From NCBI RefSeq assembly GCF_020382885.2, contig NC_058515.1, positions 8,167,223-8,231,222 of the forward strand: a DNA stretch of 64,000 bases, given 5' to 3'. The DNA comes from Scatophagus argus. Taxonomy: Eukaryota; Chordata; Actinopteri; Scatophagidae. Within the stretch, counting starts at the first letter, position 1. Each line of letters begins with the position of its first letter. Made by a program: the position numbers and the translations under genes. The notes below the pieces were generated by a model that saw only the letters and a list, made by a program, of their open reading frames with translations, did not search any database and was not told the origin of the DNA. This document shows positions 22,608-34,900 of the stretch, piece after piece.

Positions 22608-25244
22608 AGCAGCAGCTTTAGCTGAATAGCATTTCCTTCTTCCTTTGTTCTTTTTTATTTGTGGAAAATTCAGTTTTGTGTGAGTTCAGCCACAATCAGC
22701 TGATCTAAGCAAAGGAGTAGATTAGGCTTTAACAGCCATTTGGAAAATTGGATATTTCACACTGAGCGATTCTTGAGGTTAAACTGTTTAAAGTGGCAAA
22801 GTGGTAAATTAAAGTGTTACAACAAGTGCAATTTTCTTCTATGCCAAATTTTAAGCACCACCTACTGTAAATCTCAAGCTTTTAACTATTTTGACTTGCA
22901 TGTTTTGACTGATGGAAGCTAAACTGAACCCGACTCTGAAACAGAAGAACTTACATGTACACAAAAGAGATTAGTAGCACATTCAAAGCACAGATGCTTG
23001 ACTGAAAACCAAAGTAATGATTGTCTTACAGATAACTTAAGCCTGAGGCAAAAACCTGTTCACACCAGATGGGAGATTTTTAGATGGTGGACATATGTGA
23101 AACACATGCTTTATTTGTGGGCATGTTTTAATTCTCTGTTGCCAAAAGAAGGTGTAAAGAGAGCTCCACATTGCTGTACATTCATTTGTTGTTTTAGCTT
23201 TAAACTCCTTATGTTGATTTGTTTGACATGTGTATTTTATTTTGCCTGCTTTTGGAGAAAAAAAAAAGATTTTATTGATTGCTCTTAATTTTGTTGTGGA
23301 AATGAAATAATATATTGTGATTTTCCTCTTGCTCACATTGTGTAAGTTTTTAATGCAAGTGTTCCGTAATTCTCAATTTTTAGAAACCAAAAATAGTTCA
23401 CTGAACCCATTTTGAAATCTCAATGAGATGTAAAGTGAACATTATGGTGGTTTCCTTTTTGGGAAAGTTTAAGTTAAGAATAATCTCTTAGTAATGGAGT
23501 CGGGCTTTGTGGTTCTCTGTGTAATGTGGCATAGAAAATTACCCTCATTCTTTCATGGTGTCACTCCATGTCATTTCACTTGATAAAATGCAAAACCAGG
23601 AAGATGCTTCTAAATTTGTCAAATTGCTGCTTATTTGCGCCCTTTAAAATTCCTGAGCTGTTAGCTCAGGAATGTCATTTGGGATATTATTTAGGGTGGC
23701 ATACCAAGTATTGTTATAAACGAGGTATCTTGTTACCAAAAGCTCATGATTGTCTGTCATAAGTGTAATTCTTGGACTGAAAATAACCCCAATCAAAAAT
23801 GAGACAGAATTGCAATTGAAATGCCAGCCAAGCAGAATATGTAATGATCAGCTGTGGTATTTTCATTTTTCTGCATCTTGCTAGCTTCTTATCTTTCATA
23901 TGATAATTGAAGTTTCAGTATGCAGGGAAAGCCATTATAGGAAAGATGAGAACCTTGGTCTCTTTGGCTTGCAAATAAATGAGTGGCCATGGGGCACGGT
24001 ACTTGACTAGTTCTCAGACTGGGAGCTGAAGTCGGGGCTTGGCCTTGGGACTGCTGTCTTGTTATATTAGTTCACTTAGTTCAGAGAGCTGTCTTGTGGT
24101 AGGACCTCAACTTATATGGAACTAGCATTCATGAAATCGTGGTTGAAGGATTTCATGGATGTTTTCTTAAGGCGTGACAGCTCTTCTTGAATCATATGAA
24201 ATGCACAAAGGACACTCTTGGGTGTTACATTTGTTCCAGACAGATATAATCACTTTATCCAGGCACATTAAGTGTACTTGTAACTTTGTCAAAGCAGCTT
24301 TATTTGGTTTTATGGTGCCTTTCCTTATCTCTACCTCCCACAGGCTTTGGCAAGCTTAAGCTCCCTGTCAAGTTGACCCATACTGAGGCCTCTAAACCAA
24401 AGAGCCTTGCGAATGGCAGCATGACCTCCTTGTCAGCAATTTACTTTAAATCTCAAAAAAATTGCTCTCAACTTCCCCAAAGGTCACATTTTAACAAATG
24501 TAAACATGACCTGACTTACCAATATCCCTCCGGAGAAGATGTTGTGACAAGAGCCAGTGGCCTTGAAATAATTGGACATACAGGACTTGTTCTGCAAGTT
24601 TATATTGTAATATGTCTGAATCAGAATCACTCAGAGCTGCATGGTATGCTACACATAAACAGAAGTTGCCTTTCCCCTTCCTTAATAGGTGTCCATTTCC
24701 TACGTGAAAGGGAAAACCAGTTGACACGACCAAATCTTCAAGTTACATCCACAAAAACGGACGGTGAACTTTTTTTGTGAGAGCTGCAAGCTTACATTTT
24801 TCCCTCAATATGAGCAAAGTACGTAATGACTATATAATTGTTCCCCTTAGAAAGTGAGAGAGAAAACCCAGTTTCAAGTTCAAGTTTGTCAAATTGTTCT
24901 GTCAGCAATTACAGTCAGCCTGCTCTGAGGGTGAATGACATGCAGGCTTTGCAGAAAACAAACAAAGGGAAAATTGGATACAGTCCTCTGAGTTTGATGC
25001 ACAGTGCAAAACAATGATTTATTCATTCCCTAGTTAGTCCTCAGTTACTTCACTTATTCTCCTGAAAAAATTACACTTGCTTACAGTCGAGACAGAGGAT
25101 TCCAGCAGGGATCCATTAGCAAATTAGACGCTGAGGTTGGACCTGTGCCACAGGATGAAGAGAAACCAATACCGTCTGGTATCTGGGAAACTGTCACCGT
25201 GCTACTAAATGAGGACATGGGATACGGGTTACTGAAGTAGTTTT

Positions 25245-25261
25245 GGGGGGGATGGGGAGGG
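25245..25261 (+). other. potential G-quadruplex
   Basis: Runs of seven, four and three guanines are separated by AT and A. The seven-run can supply two tracts, giving four in 17 bases. Confidence 0.4.
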
Positions 25262-26135
25262 ATCAAAAGAGCCAGAGCCACAGTGGACCCCTGAGACAGG
25301 AAGCTACACAGATACCTATACACACAATTGTCAAGTTATTTTATGCTGGTTTAATAAGATTTTCTCTCATTGGGCTTGTGGTTTGTTTCAAAGTTCAGTT
25401 AGTTTTCATACAACTTTATATAGACCGGAGAACTCTATAAACATTACTGTTTTATTCAAGAGAATGTAAGTCTTGTGCATGACTTCATTATTAATGTGTG
25501 TGATGGCTCTGTGTGCTGTGTAGCCAAGCTAATACTTGTGATGGATGTAGCACATTAGATCAACCATGTCAGCCTTATTGCATTTCCAGACTTGAGGAGC
25601 TCCATGTTAGGAGATTTATCACATGGAAAACTTAATATGTCCTCTCCCATAGAATTAATATCTTGTTTCAGCTAGGAAAAATACTTAATGAATGTCAAGA
25701 GTAACCGCAACCCTCTTGTTGTGCTTAACATGAGATTTTCTGCACTACCAATGTGATGATAGTGCTCGACTTCAAAATGATTAGATTATTACATAAGGGG
25801 AAGTCATATATGTGTGATATGTCAGGAAAACATCCGTTATGGGGAGATTAAGTCTTGATGGAGCTCTCGATTGGCTTTCTGCCAAGCATATCCTTGAGAA
25901 ACTGCTCTGCTCCTGGGAACCCGCTGTTACCAAAAGCAGCAGCACTGTTTTCCTCAGTGCAAATATTAAACATTAACAATGGCCTGCCACTGCTCTCATA
26001 AATTATCTCAGAGATTTCAGAAAAGAAAAAGAAAAACAGTCTTTGTAAGCTTCTGTAAACAGCACATAGAAAACATTTGAGAAGCCCAAATACAGAAAGT
26101 GGCCAGACTGAGAACGCATTACTCTCCAAGCTAGT

Positions 26136-26136
26136 G

Positions 26137-26216
<80 letters not shown>
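26136..26216 (+). repeat. GATA microsatellite
   Basis: About 20 near-perfect GATA units without interruption. It continues directly into the conserved retrotransposon-like tail at 26217. Confidence 0.95.
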
Positions 26217-26217
<1 letters not shown>

Positions 26218-26252
26218 CTTTATTGATCCCAAGGGAAATTCAAGTGAGGCCA
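26217..26252 (-). mobile_element. 3' tail of a truncated non-LTR retrotransposon (probable)
   Basis: On the minus strand the sequence reads GAATTTCCCTTGGGATCAATAAAGTATC followed by (TATC)n. This recurrent fish motif looks like the 3' end of a LINE whose tail is the short repeat. The rest of the element is not recognisable, so severe 5' truncation is inferred. The family is not determined. Confidence 0.5.
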
Positions 26253-26990
26253 CATATATTTCATGGGGTTATTTTTTTTTATCCCCATTAACAAAGACTT
26301 CTTGATTATTTATCAGATATAGTTACAAAGACTAGGAATCCCCCCATGAGACAAATTCTGGGCAATTTGAGTTTGAATAGTCTTTGTGAGTCTCATGATG
26401 GAATGGATTACATCTGAATCGCTGCAGTCTGAAATGTTGTCACAAAATATTTACGTTGCTTAACTGAAGAGACAAGACTGAAAAGTAATATAGGTAACAG
26501 TGAATGTGGTGGGCAACTTTTTTTTTTTTCCAGAGGGTCATACTGAATTAGATAAAGTTAGCAAAGGGCCACAAATTGGGCCATTTATTATTGCAAATTA
26601 GAACATTTTTAAACTGACCTTTGTTATCTCTGCAGTGTGCTTGTTGTGTCCACCATACAATCTTTCAAGAATTCACTGTCAAAGAAAGACTTGCTCTGTT
26701 TGACAAGCTTGACAATATGTAACTTTCATTGCCAATTCTTGGATGGTCGACTGCTTTGTGAAAAATATCCTGCCCAGATTTAAGGTGGAACACAGTTTCA
26801 TTTGACCCTTTTTTGCTTTTACTTTTTCCTACAATGACAAGATTGTGGCATGTGGCATTTTGTCTCTTTATGTTTTATGCCTTGAACACCACAATACTCT
26901 AAGAGAGTATATTGGTGAATACTAGAACATTTAGCCGCTTAAGAGACAGAATTTCCCTTTGGTGTTAGTAGAGACCCTTTATGCTAAGAC

Positions 26991-27032
26991 TAAGGATTGG
27001 CCAGTTAGTCATAAGGATTGGCCAGTTCATCA
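26991..27032 (+). repeat. 21-bp tandem duplication
   Basis: TAAGGATTGGCCAGTTAGTCA is followed directly by a second copy ending TCATCA. The units differ at two positions near the end. Confidence 0.75.
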
Positions 27033-28283
27033 TTATTAGTCATTTAAGGAGTGTAACCTTTACCCAGAATGTGAGTGAATTTCACCTTCATTCTACGAAT
27101 GGCCATATAAACTGGTAATAATCCATGTGTAGCTGTACAGCAGGTTCAGTCATAGGCTGTGTTTGGTGTTCTGTATTCGGTGCCTGACCACACGATCACA
27201 GGCCTTGCTGTTGAGCCAGCTGAGATTAAACAGCAGGCTGCATCAGCCAGGAACCTTCACCAGATAGAGAGCAGAGAACAAAACAAACCTCTATCCCATT
27301 TGATCCCCGTTTTTTCACTCCCTTTCTTTCTTTCTATCCGGGCCAGGAAGCCTTTCCGTGACTATATTAGGAATCAAAGGGGCTTCGACAGAAGCCACTG
27401 ACCCTGCCAGAGCTTTTGAACTTAGGCTTTGCTCTTTGACAGAAAAGTTGTGAGTCATGAAAGAGAAAGAGTGAAATATGTGTGTTATCATAGTTGCTTT
27501 GAAGTTTAAGGAAGCTGTAGCATCTCAGTGTATGTGATCATCAGGGCTCTATGGGATAGCCTTGTCCATGTATTTGATTTGTTATGCGAAATAAGAAATT
27601 AGTCACAACCAGCCTTAAGATATTTTCACAGTGATTATTTCCTCACTGCTTTTAACCAGTGAGTAACTCCCTGCAACAGGCAACATGAAGCCAAAAGGTC
27701 AAAAATGCTTTCAAGTGTTTCCTGGCAACAAGATGACCCTGTGTCATTAAAGGAGCAGATCTGCGGCTACCCCAGCTCTGGCTGACAAACGTGGTTGACA
27801 AACATGGTTGACCAAAATGTTTCCCTGTGGTTGACGGCTTTGTAATTCCCTGAACACTCAGGTCAAATGAGGGCAGTTTGGGGTCAACAGGAAAGCATTA
27901 CAATTGATTGACCCATAGGGGTCAAGTAGCGTTGATCTGATGACTTTGTGGTGAAAAAGTTTGGATACCAACTCTACCAGTTTGCTAGATATAAGTTCAT
28001 GCTTTTGTTCTGCTTCTTCTACTTCTTCTGCATAAAGATCTCGATTTTAAGTGAATTACTGCCAGTTTTAGAAAAAAAAAATGTTGCCATAGGCATGTAT
28101 GTTGTGTTTAGTCCAAGAATTCTTCTTACTTTTATTTCAAGGCTTATCGAGAATTCTGCTGAAGAATTTCATAATTCAGTCACTGTTGCCTGAAGTGCTT
28201 CATTCTGTGAAGTCCTTCCTTTAATCTGTTGCTTTCTTCACATACAACTTCTGGACCTATTTATATTCTATCTTAACTACTGT

Positions 28284-28292
28284 TCACGTGAC
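28284..28292 (+). promoter_or_regulatory. CACGTG E-box (CLEAR/MITF-like)
   Basis: TCACGTGAC matches the TFE/MITF-family TCACGTGA octamer. It lies in the spacer, 6 kb after lurap1l and 15 kb from tyrp1. Its target is unknown. Confidence 0.25.
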
Positions 28293-31200
28293 TATTGCAG
28301 CTTTAATGCCACTATGGTATGACATTTTCCCCAGTCATTCTGTCTGCACTCTCATAAACTGTCATCCTGCCTGGGAAAGAGACATGATCCTCTTGGGAAA
28401 GTACAAATATTGCACTCCCCCATAAGTGTCCTGTGAGGCAAGACCCTCCCATGTTCGCCTCATGACACTGCTGTTGTCTGATGTCTGTCCTCTTGTGAAA
28501 TTTGTCTTGTAATCTAAAATCATAATTGTATTGCTTTTGTACCAATCATTCAGTAACCAAACTGACCCTTTATCCATAGAGTATTTCAATTAATTATCAG
28601 TCTTCTAAATGTTTCTATCTGATCAACATGATATGTGTTTCAAAAACCCCAGTCTGATCCATGAGAACCAGACAAAGCCTTATTTGTCAGACCTTTCAGT
28701 CATGATGTGCTAAAATGCGGCGCAAATTGAGTTTCGTCCAATTCTGATAAATAAGTAAAATCCTCTTTTTCCTGCCTGGTGGCACTGATGGTTGAAAAAA
28801 GTTCCCAAGGCCATCCAAGTTCAGACTTCAAAACTTGCCACTAAAGCCCTCCCATGCATCTCAAAACCAGTGTAACAGGACCTGGAGGATTTCACTCAAA
28901 TGCTTTGGTTCAAGAGGTAAAGGACCTCTAATATCTAGGGGGATTAGGATGTAAGACTGGAAAGGTTTCCTTGGCACCCTCTTAAAGCCCCTTCATTCAA
29001 AACCAGAGCTTCAATGAAAACACAAGATCATTTCTACTCGAGCAGGATTTCTGCCTGATAGTCTCCTACTCATCAGGGTAATTCTGGAAGGTTTTATTAC
29101 CATCGGGCCCCATCTACCTGAAAGACAGCATGCAAAAGAACTGTAGAGTTTAGAGTCAGGGTGTAAATATTGAGGAAGAGCTGGAAGGAAAAGACACATG
29201 ATATTAGAGTCTAACCCTTTCCAGTCCCTTTAACAAATCTCTATTTGTCATGACTTTAAGTGATACAAAACAATTAATCAAAGGCACTGATTTGTAGATG
29301 TTCATCAAATTATCTATTTATGTAAGGGTGTCTATGAAAAATATTGGGGTTTGGACGTGGCTGAGCTTTATGTTCTTAAAAAAAACAAGGCCCTTCTGAG
29401 AATTATGAGCCCAGTCTGTTTCCCTGAGTGTTAAATACTATCATTTTGTTACTTTCATTGGCATCTGATCATGTGCAGAGGGTTCCCTTTAGCATCTGAA
29501 TGAGATACACCAGGCTTTAATGTACATCCAGTGCAACCACAGCCACCCTCAGATGACCAGAGTAACTGCACAAAGTGAAGTAAATCAGCAAAGTGAGTGG
29601 TAGTACTTATGCCTAAACTTTACCAAAGAGCCGCTTCATGTTAACCACATGTTAGAAAGGCTTTGTGGCCGGAAGGGTTTGTGTGTCACCCATAGCTGCT
29701 AATGATAACCTTTAGCATCTGTGGGCAACTTGTGCTTCTGGATGTGATGTGCTGGTCATGTGGCAAAGTGTCAGTATCTGGCAACTCTGGATAAAATGGT
29801 TGGAATTACTAATATTCTCTCTTGATCCTTCCCTTGACTTAAAAAATCCCACCAATCATTTTTGTACAGTCAAGAGGCATTAAGAAGATAGTAATGATTT
29901 TGAAATCATTTCCAGGTGTCCATACTGCAATGTCCATGGACATTCAAGCTGGACAAAACAAACTTTTCTTATTTCTTTCGACTTGCTGTGTTGTTCCTCT
30001 CCTCCAAACATTTAACCCAGACTGTGAACAGTTGGAACCCCACACTGCTGAAATAACACCATGCTTTTGTCTTGACTTGTCTCTGATTACTGCGGCACTC
30101 AGTCTCCCAGCCCCCACGTACATACCCTATGGGGATAGCCACCTGTCTCCTCTGACTCCTGGGATGCCTCCCTGGCCTAACAGACAACTCTTTGTACTGG
30201 GGGGGGTAAAGCCTCTTAGCAGGCTGTTACTGATAGGACTCAAGAGATTGCTGCTGTCAGGGAGGGGTTAAAGCAGTGCATTACAGTGAGGTTGTTCACC
30301 TACTGATCACCAGAGACACAGATAAATTTTTTTTATGAAGTTCTCACATGCAGGTTTTGTGCTAAGCCATGTAGTCAGTCGTACAGTGCAGCCCAGCCAA
30401 GGTGACACCAGCTTTAATACACAGTGTAGCTGCTGCAGAGATAGATAACTGACCTAACTGTGTTCGGGCCTCTGGCAGTTTGTGTTAATGATTGCCTCTG
30501 CACAGATCATCATTTGAATCACTGGTGCACGACACATTGACAGCTTGTCTGCGTAGTTAGTCAGATGTGCGGATGCTCTGCCCCCTTCCCACCTTCTCTC
30601 TTGAGTGCCATGGCCTCATAGGTGAGGATGTTGTACTTGCTCGAAAGACTAATGAAGACAAATGATCATGCAGATTGCTGATAGGGTAAAAGTGCTAGAA
30701 GAGCAAGATAGATTTCCTGACCTGTTAAACTGTGAATCCATTCAGTTGTGAATTACTCTGCTAATGGATTTTTAGGAACATTTCCTTATCCATTTACACT
30801 TGCCTGGAAAAAGTTTTTACATTTTAATGACCTTATAGAGATCCAGTGAATATTTATTATTGACATCAAAGGAAATTGGACGACCATGACCGCCATTTGC
30901 AAAGTGCTTCATATATTCTGAACTCGAGGTTCATTTGCTCTTCTTTTCTGGAACTTCCGAGTGTATCTCTCAGCCTTACTGGGACTCCTTCACGCCAAAT
31001 CGGGCATTCTGGCGATTAGCATAGACTGGATACAACTGGATAGCGCCCTGTTTTGGGACCAACAGCGTTTTCACAAAAGCTTTCTCCGTCCGCAACAAGT
31101 TTGCACACCATTTTTCCTCTCCTGCTGATGCAGTTTTTTGGCAGCGTGGTGTTGTTTTAGGCACTAAGCAACATAATAGATGCACAAGGCAATTTGGCTG

Positions 31201-31616
31201 ACGTCTGTGATACTATCTATTTCACCCAGAGACTGAATATATCATGTAAAGCAGTGCTTATACTAAAAGAAGAAAAAATTTCATTATGAATATCATTGTA
31301 TTAGGCCATATTTATAGTGTTAGTTCTGTGCTACTTAGGTCACATAATAACAAGCGGTCTTAAACAGCAAATATGTCAAATACCAACCATTGTTTGATTT
31401 TTAGTTATTTTAAATACCAGGTTTCCAAACATTGGGAGAGAAAAGGTCAAGGACCACAAAGTTCTCCAGCCGAATATTTTATCACTGATCCCAGGGTAAA
31501 GAATGAACCTGCACACAATCCACCACATCCAAACAGAATGTGAAGTCTTCTGTAGTTTTTGTTTTTTTAATGAATGTTTCAACCCCAGAGGAAAACAACA
31601 AAGAAAATTCTACAAA

Positions 31617-31630
31617 ATAAAAGCTGCTAG
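31617..31630 (+). repeat. left target-site duplication of SINE-like copy 2
   Basis: The 14 bases ATAAAAGCTGCTAG recur exactly at 31976-31989. Confidence 0.9.
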
Positions 31631-31975
31631 GGGCGGCACGGTGGTGCAGTGGTTAGCACTGTCGCCTCATAGCAAGAGGGTTCCAGGTTCGAATCCCGGT
31701 CTGGGCCCTTCTATGTGGAGTTTGCATGTTCTCCCTGTGCCTGCGTGGGTTTTCTCCGGGTACTCCGGCTTCCTCCCACAATACCAAAAACATGCACATT
31801 AGGTTAACTGGCTACTCTATATTGTGGGAGTGTGTGGTTGTTTGTCTTTGTGTGTTGGCCCTGCGATTGACTGGCGACCAGTCCAGGATGTACCCCACCT
31901 CTCGCCCGTAGTCAGCTGGGATAGGCTCCAGCCCCCCCGCGACCCTGACGGATAAGCGGTATAGAAAATGGATGG
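31631..31975 (+). mobile_element. dispersed SINE-like repeat, copy 2 (A and B boxes kept)
   Basis: This 345-bp element has the same start and (ATGG)-type tail as 5482-5818 and is bracketed by exact 14-bp target duplications. It keeps an A-box-like TGGTGCAGTGG near 31642 and a perfect tRNA B box GGTTCGAATCC at 31686-31696. A short piece around 31820 is missing relative to copy 1. The structure suggests a tRNA-derived SINE; the family name is not assigned. Confidence 0.85.
31686..31696 (+). promoter_or_regulatory. pol III B box inside SINE-like copy 2
   Basis: GGTTCGAATCC matches the tRNA internal promoter consensus GGTTCRANYCC, about 45 bases after the A-box-like motif. Confidence 0.7.
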
Positions 31976-31989
31976 ATAAAAGCTGCTAG
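31976..31989 (+). repeat. right target-site duplication of SINE-like copy 2
   Basis: This is an exact copy of 31617-31630. Confidence 0.9.
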
Positions 31990-34900
31990 TTCTTTCTTTC
32001 TGAAGTGTTGGGAGTTGAAATTCATTGGGAATCTCAGGATCTTGGCAAACAATGCAACATAGCAGGGATTCCATGACAGCCCACTTCTGAATACAGTGGG
32101 AGGATAAATGCATGGCTGCAACAACAACAAAAAACCCTTTCTCTGTTGTTGTATGGATGTTGACATTCCATCTCCAGATGATAATATTTTGTAGCACTAT
32201 AAATGTTTAGTCCGGGTTAGTCGTACATCATGTGGAGGTTACTTCGGCATGTATACAGTGTAGTTTTCTAGATCTGTTTTCTGTGCAAAACAAATGCATA
32301 CAGCTTGATTTAGTTTATCACTGAGAACCAAGCATTTTGTGCATTTAGTTGACTGTTAAATTGATGCAAAATTCCTACCTTACCAGTCAAAGGAGCTGAA
32401 CAAAAGGCATTTTTTGGATGCTGATTGAACTGGAGCTAAATGATTTGAAATACAATGAAGAATCGTCTCTGGGCTTGTTTTCATTTACATGAAAAAAGAT
32501 GAGATTTACCCATTCTGTTCACACAACCCTAAAGACAAGCCATTATGCAAATCACAATCCGTTACTGAAAGAAATGCTCATTCCTCAACATCAAATTGTG
32601 ACAAGTTTACTGTTTGGAGTGATCGGATTCTTCTCAGTCATTTTTCTTTTTTCTATCCAAAAGTCAAATATGACTGAAAACCAAAAGCAAAACTGTCTTT
32701 GAAATCTTCACAAGTTTTGGTGACAGTCACGCTCTGTGTTTTCTTTATATGATGAATGATGATGCAATACAGTGATTGCACTTTGAAGAAATAAGTGCAC
32801 TGATCTTTAAAGCATAGAAAATAACAGGATATCTGTGGCAGTCTATTCTTTCCGCACATACAACAGGATGTGAGTGCAAGTCGATGACCTTGCCAAGGTG
32901 AATTAAAGCCTGTCAAATCATGTGAAAGAGTTTGCTAATGATGTCATGTGTTAGCAAGGCCCTGCAGCCATGCCTGTTGGCAGCTCACTTTCTGTGCCTG
33001 TTAAAAACCAAAAATGTGCTGACTATTATTTTCACAACAACAACTCTGACTGGGCCGATGGCTGCATTTTTAATCCTAGAAGTCATTAAATGAATATTCC
33101 AAGCAAGGTAGCAATTTAGCTAAAGATAATCCCATTTTATTGTTGTAAACGATGATGAATGGCGACGCCACTGTCATTTGATTCGCCTGAAACTGGTTCA
33201 ACATAACAACATATCCAGGGTGCATAAATCAGCTTGACTGCTTCCAAATAACAGGTTTATGCAGCTCTGACGGAAAGTTTTTCTTTGAATACCCTACAGC
33301 TTTAGCATGATGGATGCCTTGTGTTGGCTGCTGACACCCGTGAGGTCTCTTTACCTTCTCAGGTCTAGTGAATATGCTCTCAAGCGACCAGCTTGGAGCG
33401 CTTCGTAAGTGGCTGAAGGGCATTAATTGTTTCGAAACGACTGTCATCTGGTCTTGAGAGAAACAGCTATTTTTGCATTAGCATTTTGCGATGGCGTAAA
33501 ACAGATGCACATGAATGTAATTGTGATACTCCTTAAAAATATTTTCCCTAAGATGCTTTTGCAGAATAAGCCAGACTCAAGCATTTGTTTTTATCTTCAG
33601 GAAACATACAACATTGTCACCCAGTTGCATTTCTTTCTTTATTACTAATGTGACAATGGCACCAGAGTCTTATCAGATAGCCATCAATCCAGTCTGAGTG
33701 TCACCATGGCGGTTTCTTTTAATTTGCATTGACTTGATGGCAGTAGGGAAGCTGAAAGCTTGTGAGACACGTTTCTGTTCTGTCTGATTTTACAATGACT
33801 GGAGGACATGCTTGCATCTGTTTAAAGCCTGGAATTCACTCAGGAAGTAAAAAACCAGTCACCCAAAAGAGCTATCTGGCATCTGTGATCTTGATGAAAA
33901 GGAACAATGTGCAGTGGCTCCAAACACTTTAGCAGCAACAAGACACAAGACCTGAAGCACCGGAATACACTAACCTGGTCAGGGTCAAATAAACATGTTT
34001 TAAAGCTCTGCTGAGGTCTGCCTAAAGCCTGCAGCGGTCTCGTTTAGAGGCAAATGGAAGTCCTCGTAAATCAAGCAGAGCTGGATATAAAGTGCAGCAC
34101 CTTAAGTACTGTCACAGCAGTGTCATGTTTTGCCACAGAACAGCTTCATTTATTACTGCTGTTGGATAAAAAGAAAAAAAAGTCTTGTTTAAAGTGACAT
34201 TTGAATTTAGACATTCTTTGAGCTTCATACCTGTGATTCTTTAAAAACTTGCAATGCATTTTTAAGCAGTTCCTCCCTCGTGACGCTTTCGTGAAACTTG
34301 TTCTTGCACAGTTCATGCACTGCATGTTGTTTACAGCTTGTCAACTGGCTAAAACTTAACTTGGGCTAAATTACATCACCACTTTGTTCAAATAAGCAGT
34401 TTTAGGGCTTCCTCAAACTGTGGGAACCTTACTGTTAGGGCCAAACCCTTTTTACTATTTATGGTTGTGTCTGAGAATGTAACCTTGCAAGAATGTCCTC
34501 AAAATCTCATCATTACAGCTTAGCAGTATTATTTAGGATCATCAAGCCATCGCTGAACTGCTACTCAACACATGATAATGATAGAGAAGCAAAAAAGCTG
34601 CAAGTATACCTTCAGACTCAATAAATCCTCATAGACTCAGTTTATGACTTTATCAAACCTTTGTTACAGTATAATTACAATTATAGCTTAAGGTGAGATA
34701 GTGTTTTTATGCTTTCATGATTAAAAAAAACAGACCTAAGACTGCAGAAAGTTCTCTGGGACAACAGAATATGACCTATGAACTATGAATTTTCTCATTT
34801 CTCAAGGGGCTGACAGCTCCAGATGACGTATGGCTCACCCTTCCATCATGCTAAAAATTCACAGCAATTGTAACCCAATCTTAAATAGGGGTTAAAGCCT

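Noticed and set aside
24286..24780. 164-codon open frame in the lurap1l-mpdz spacer
   Set aside because: No recognisable domain and unremarkable composition. The hydrophobic start looks like chance, and nothing supports a promoter or splicing.
31686..31696. Possible tRNA gene because of a perfect B box
   Set aside because: The surrounding sequence does not fold as a cloverleaf and continues into the SINE-like body. It is a promoter inside a repeat.
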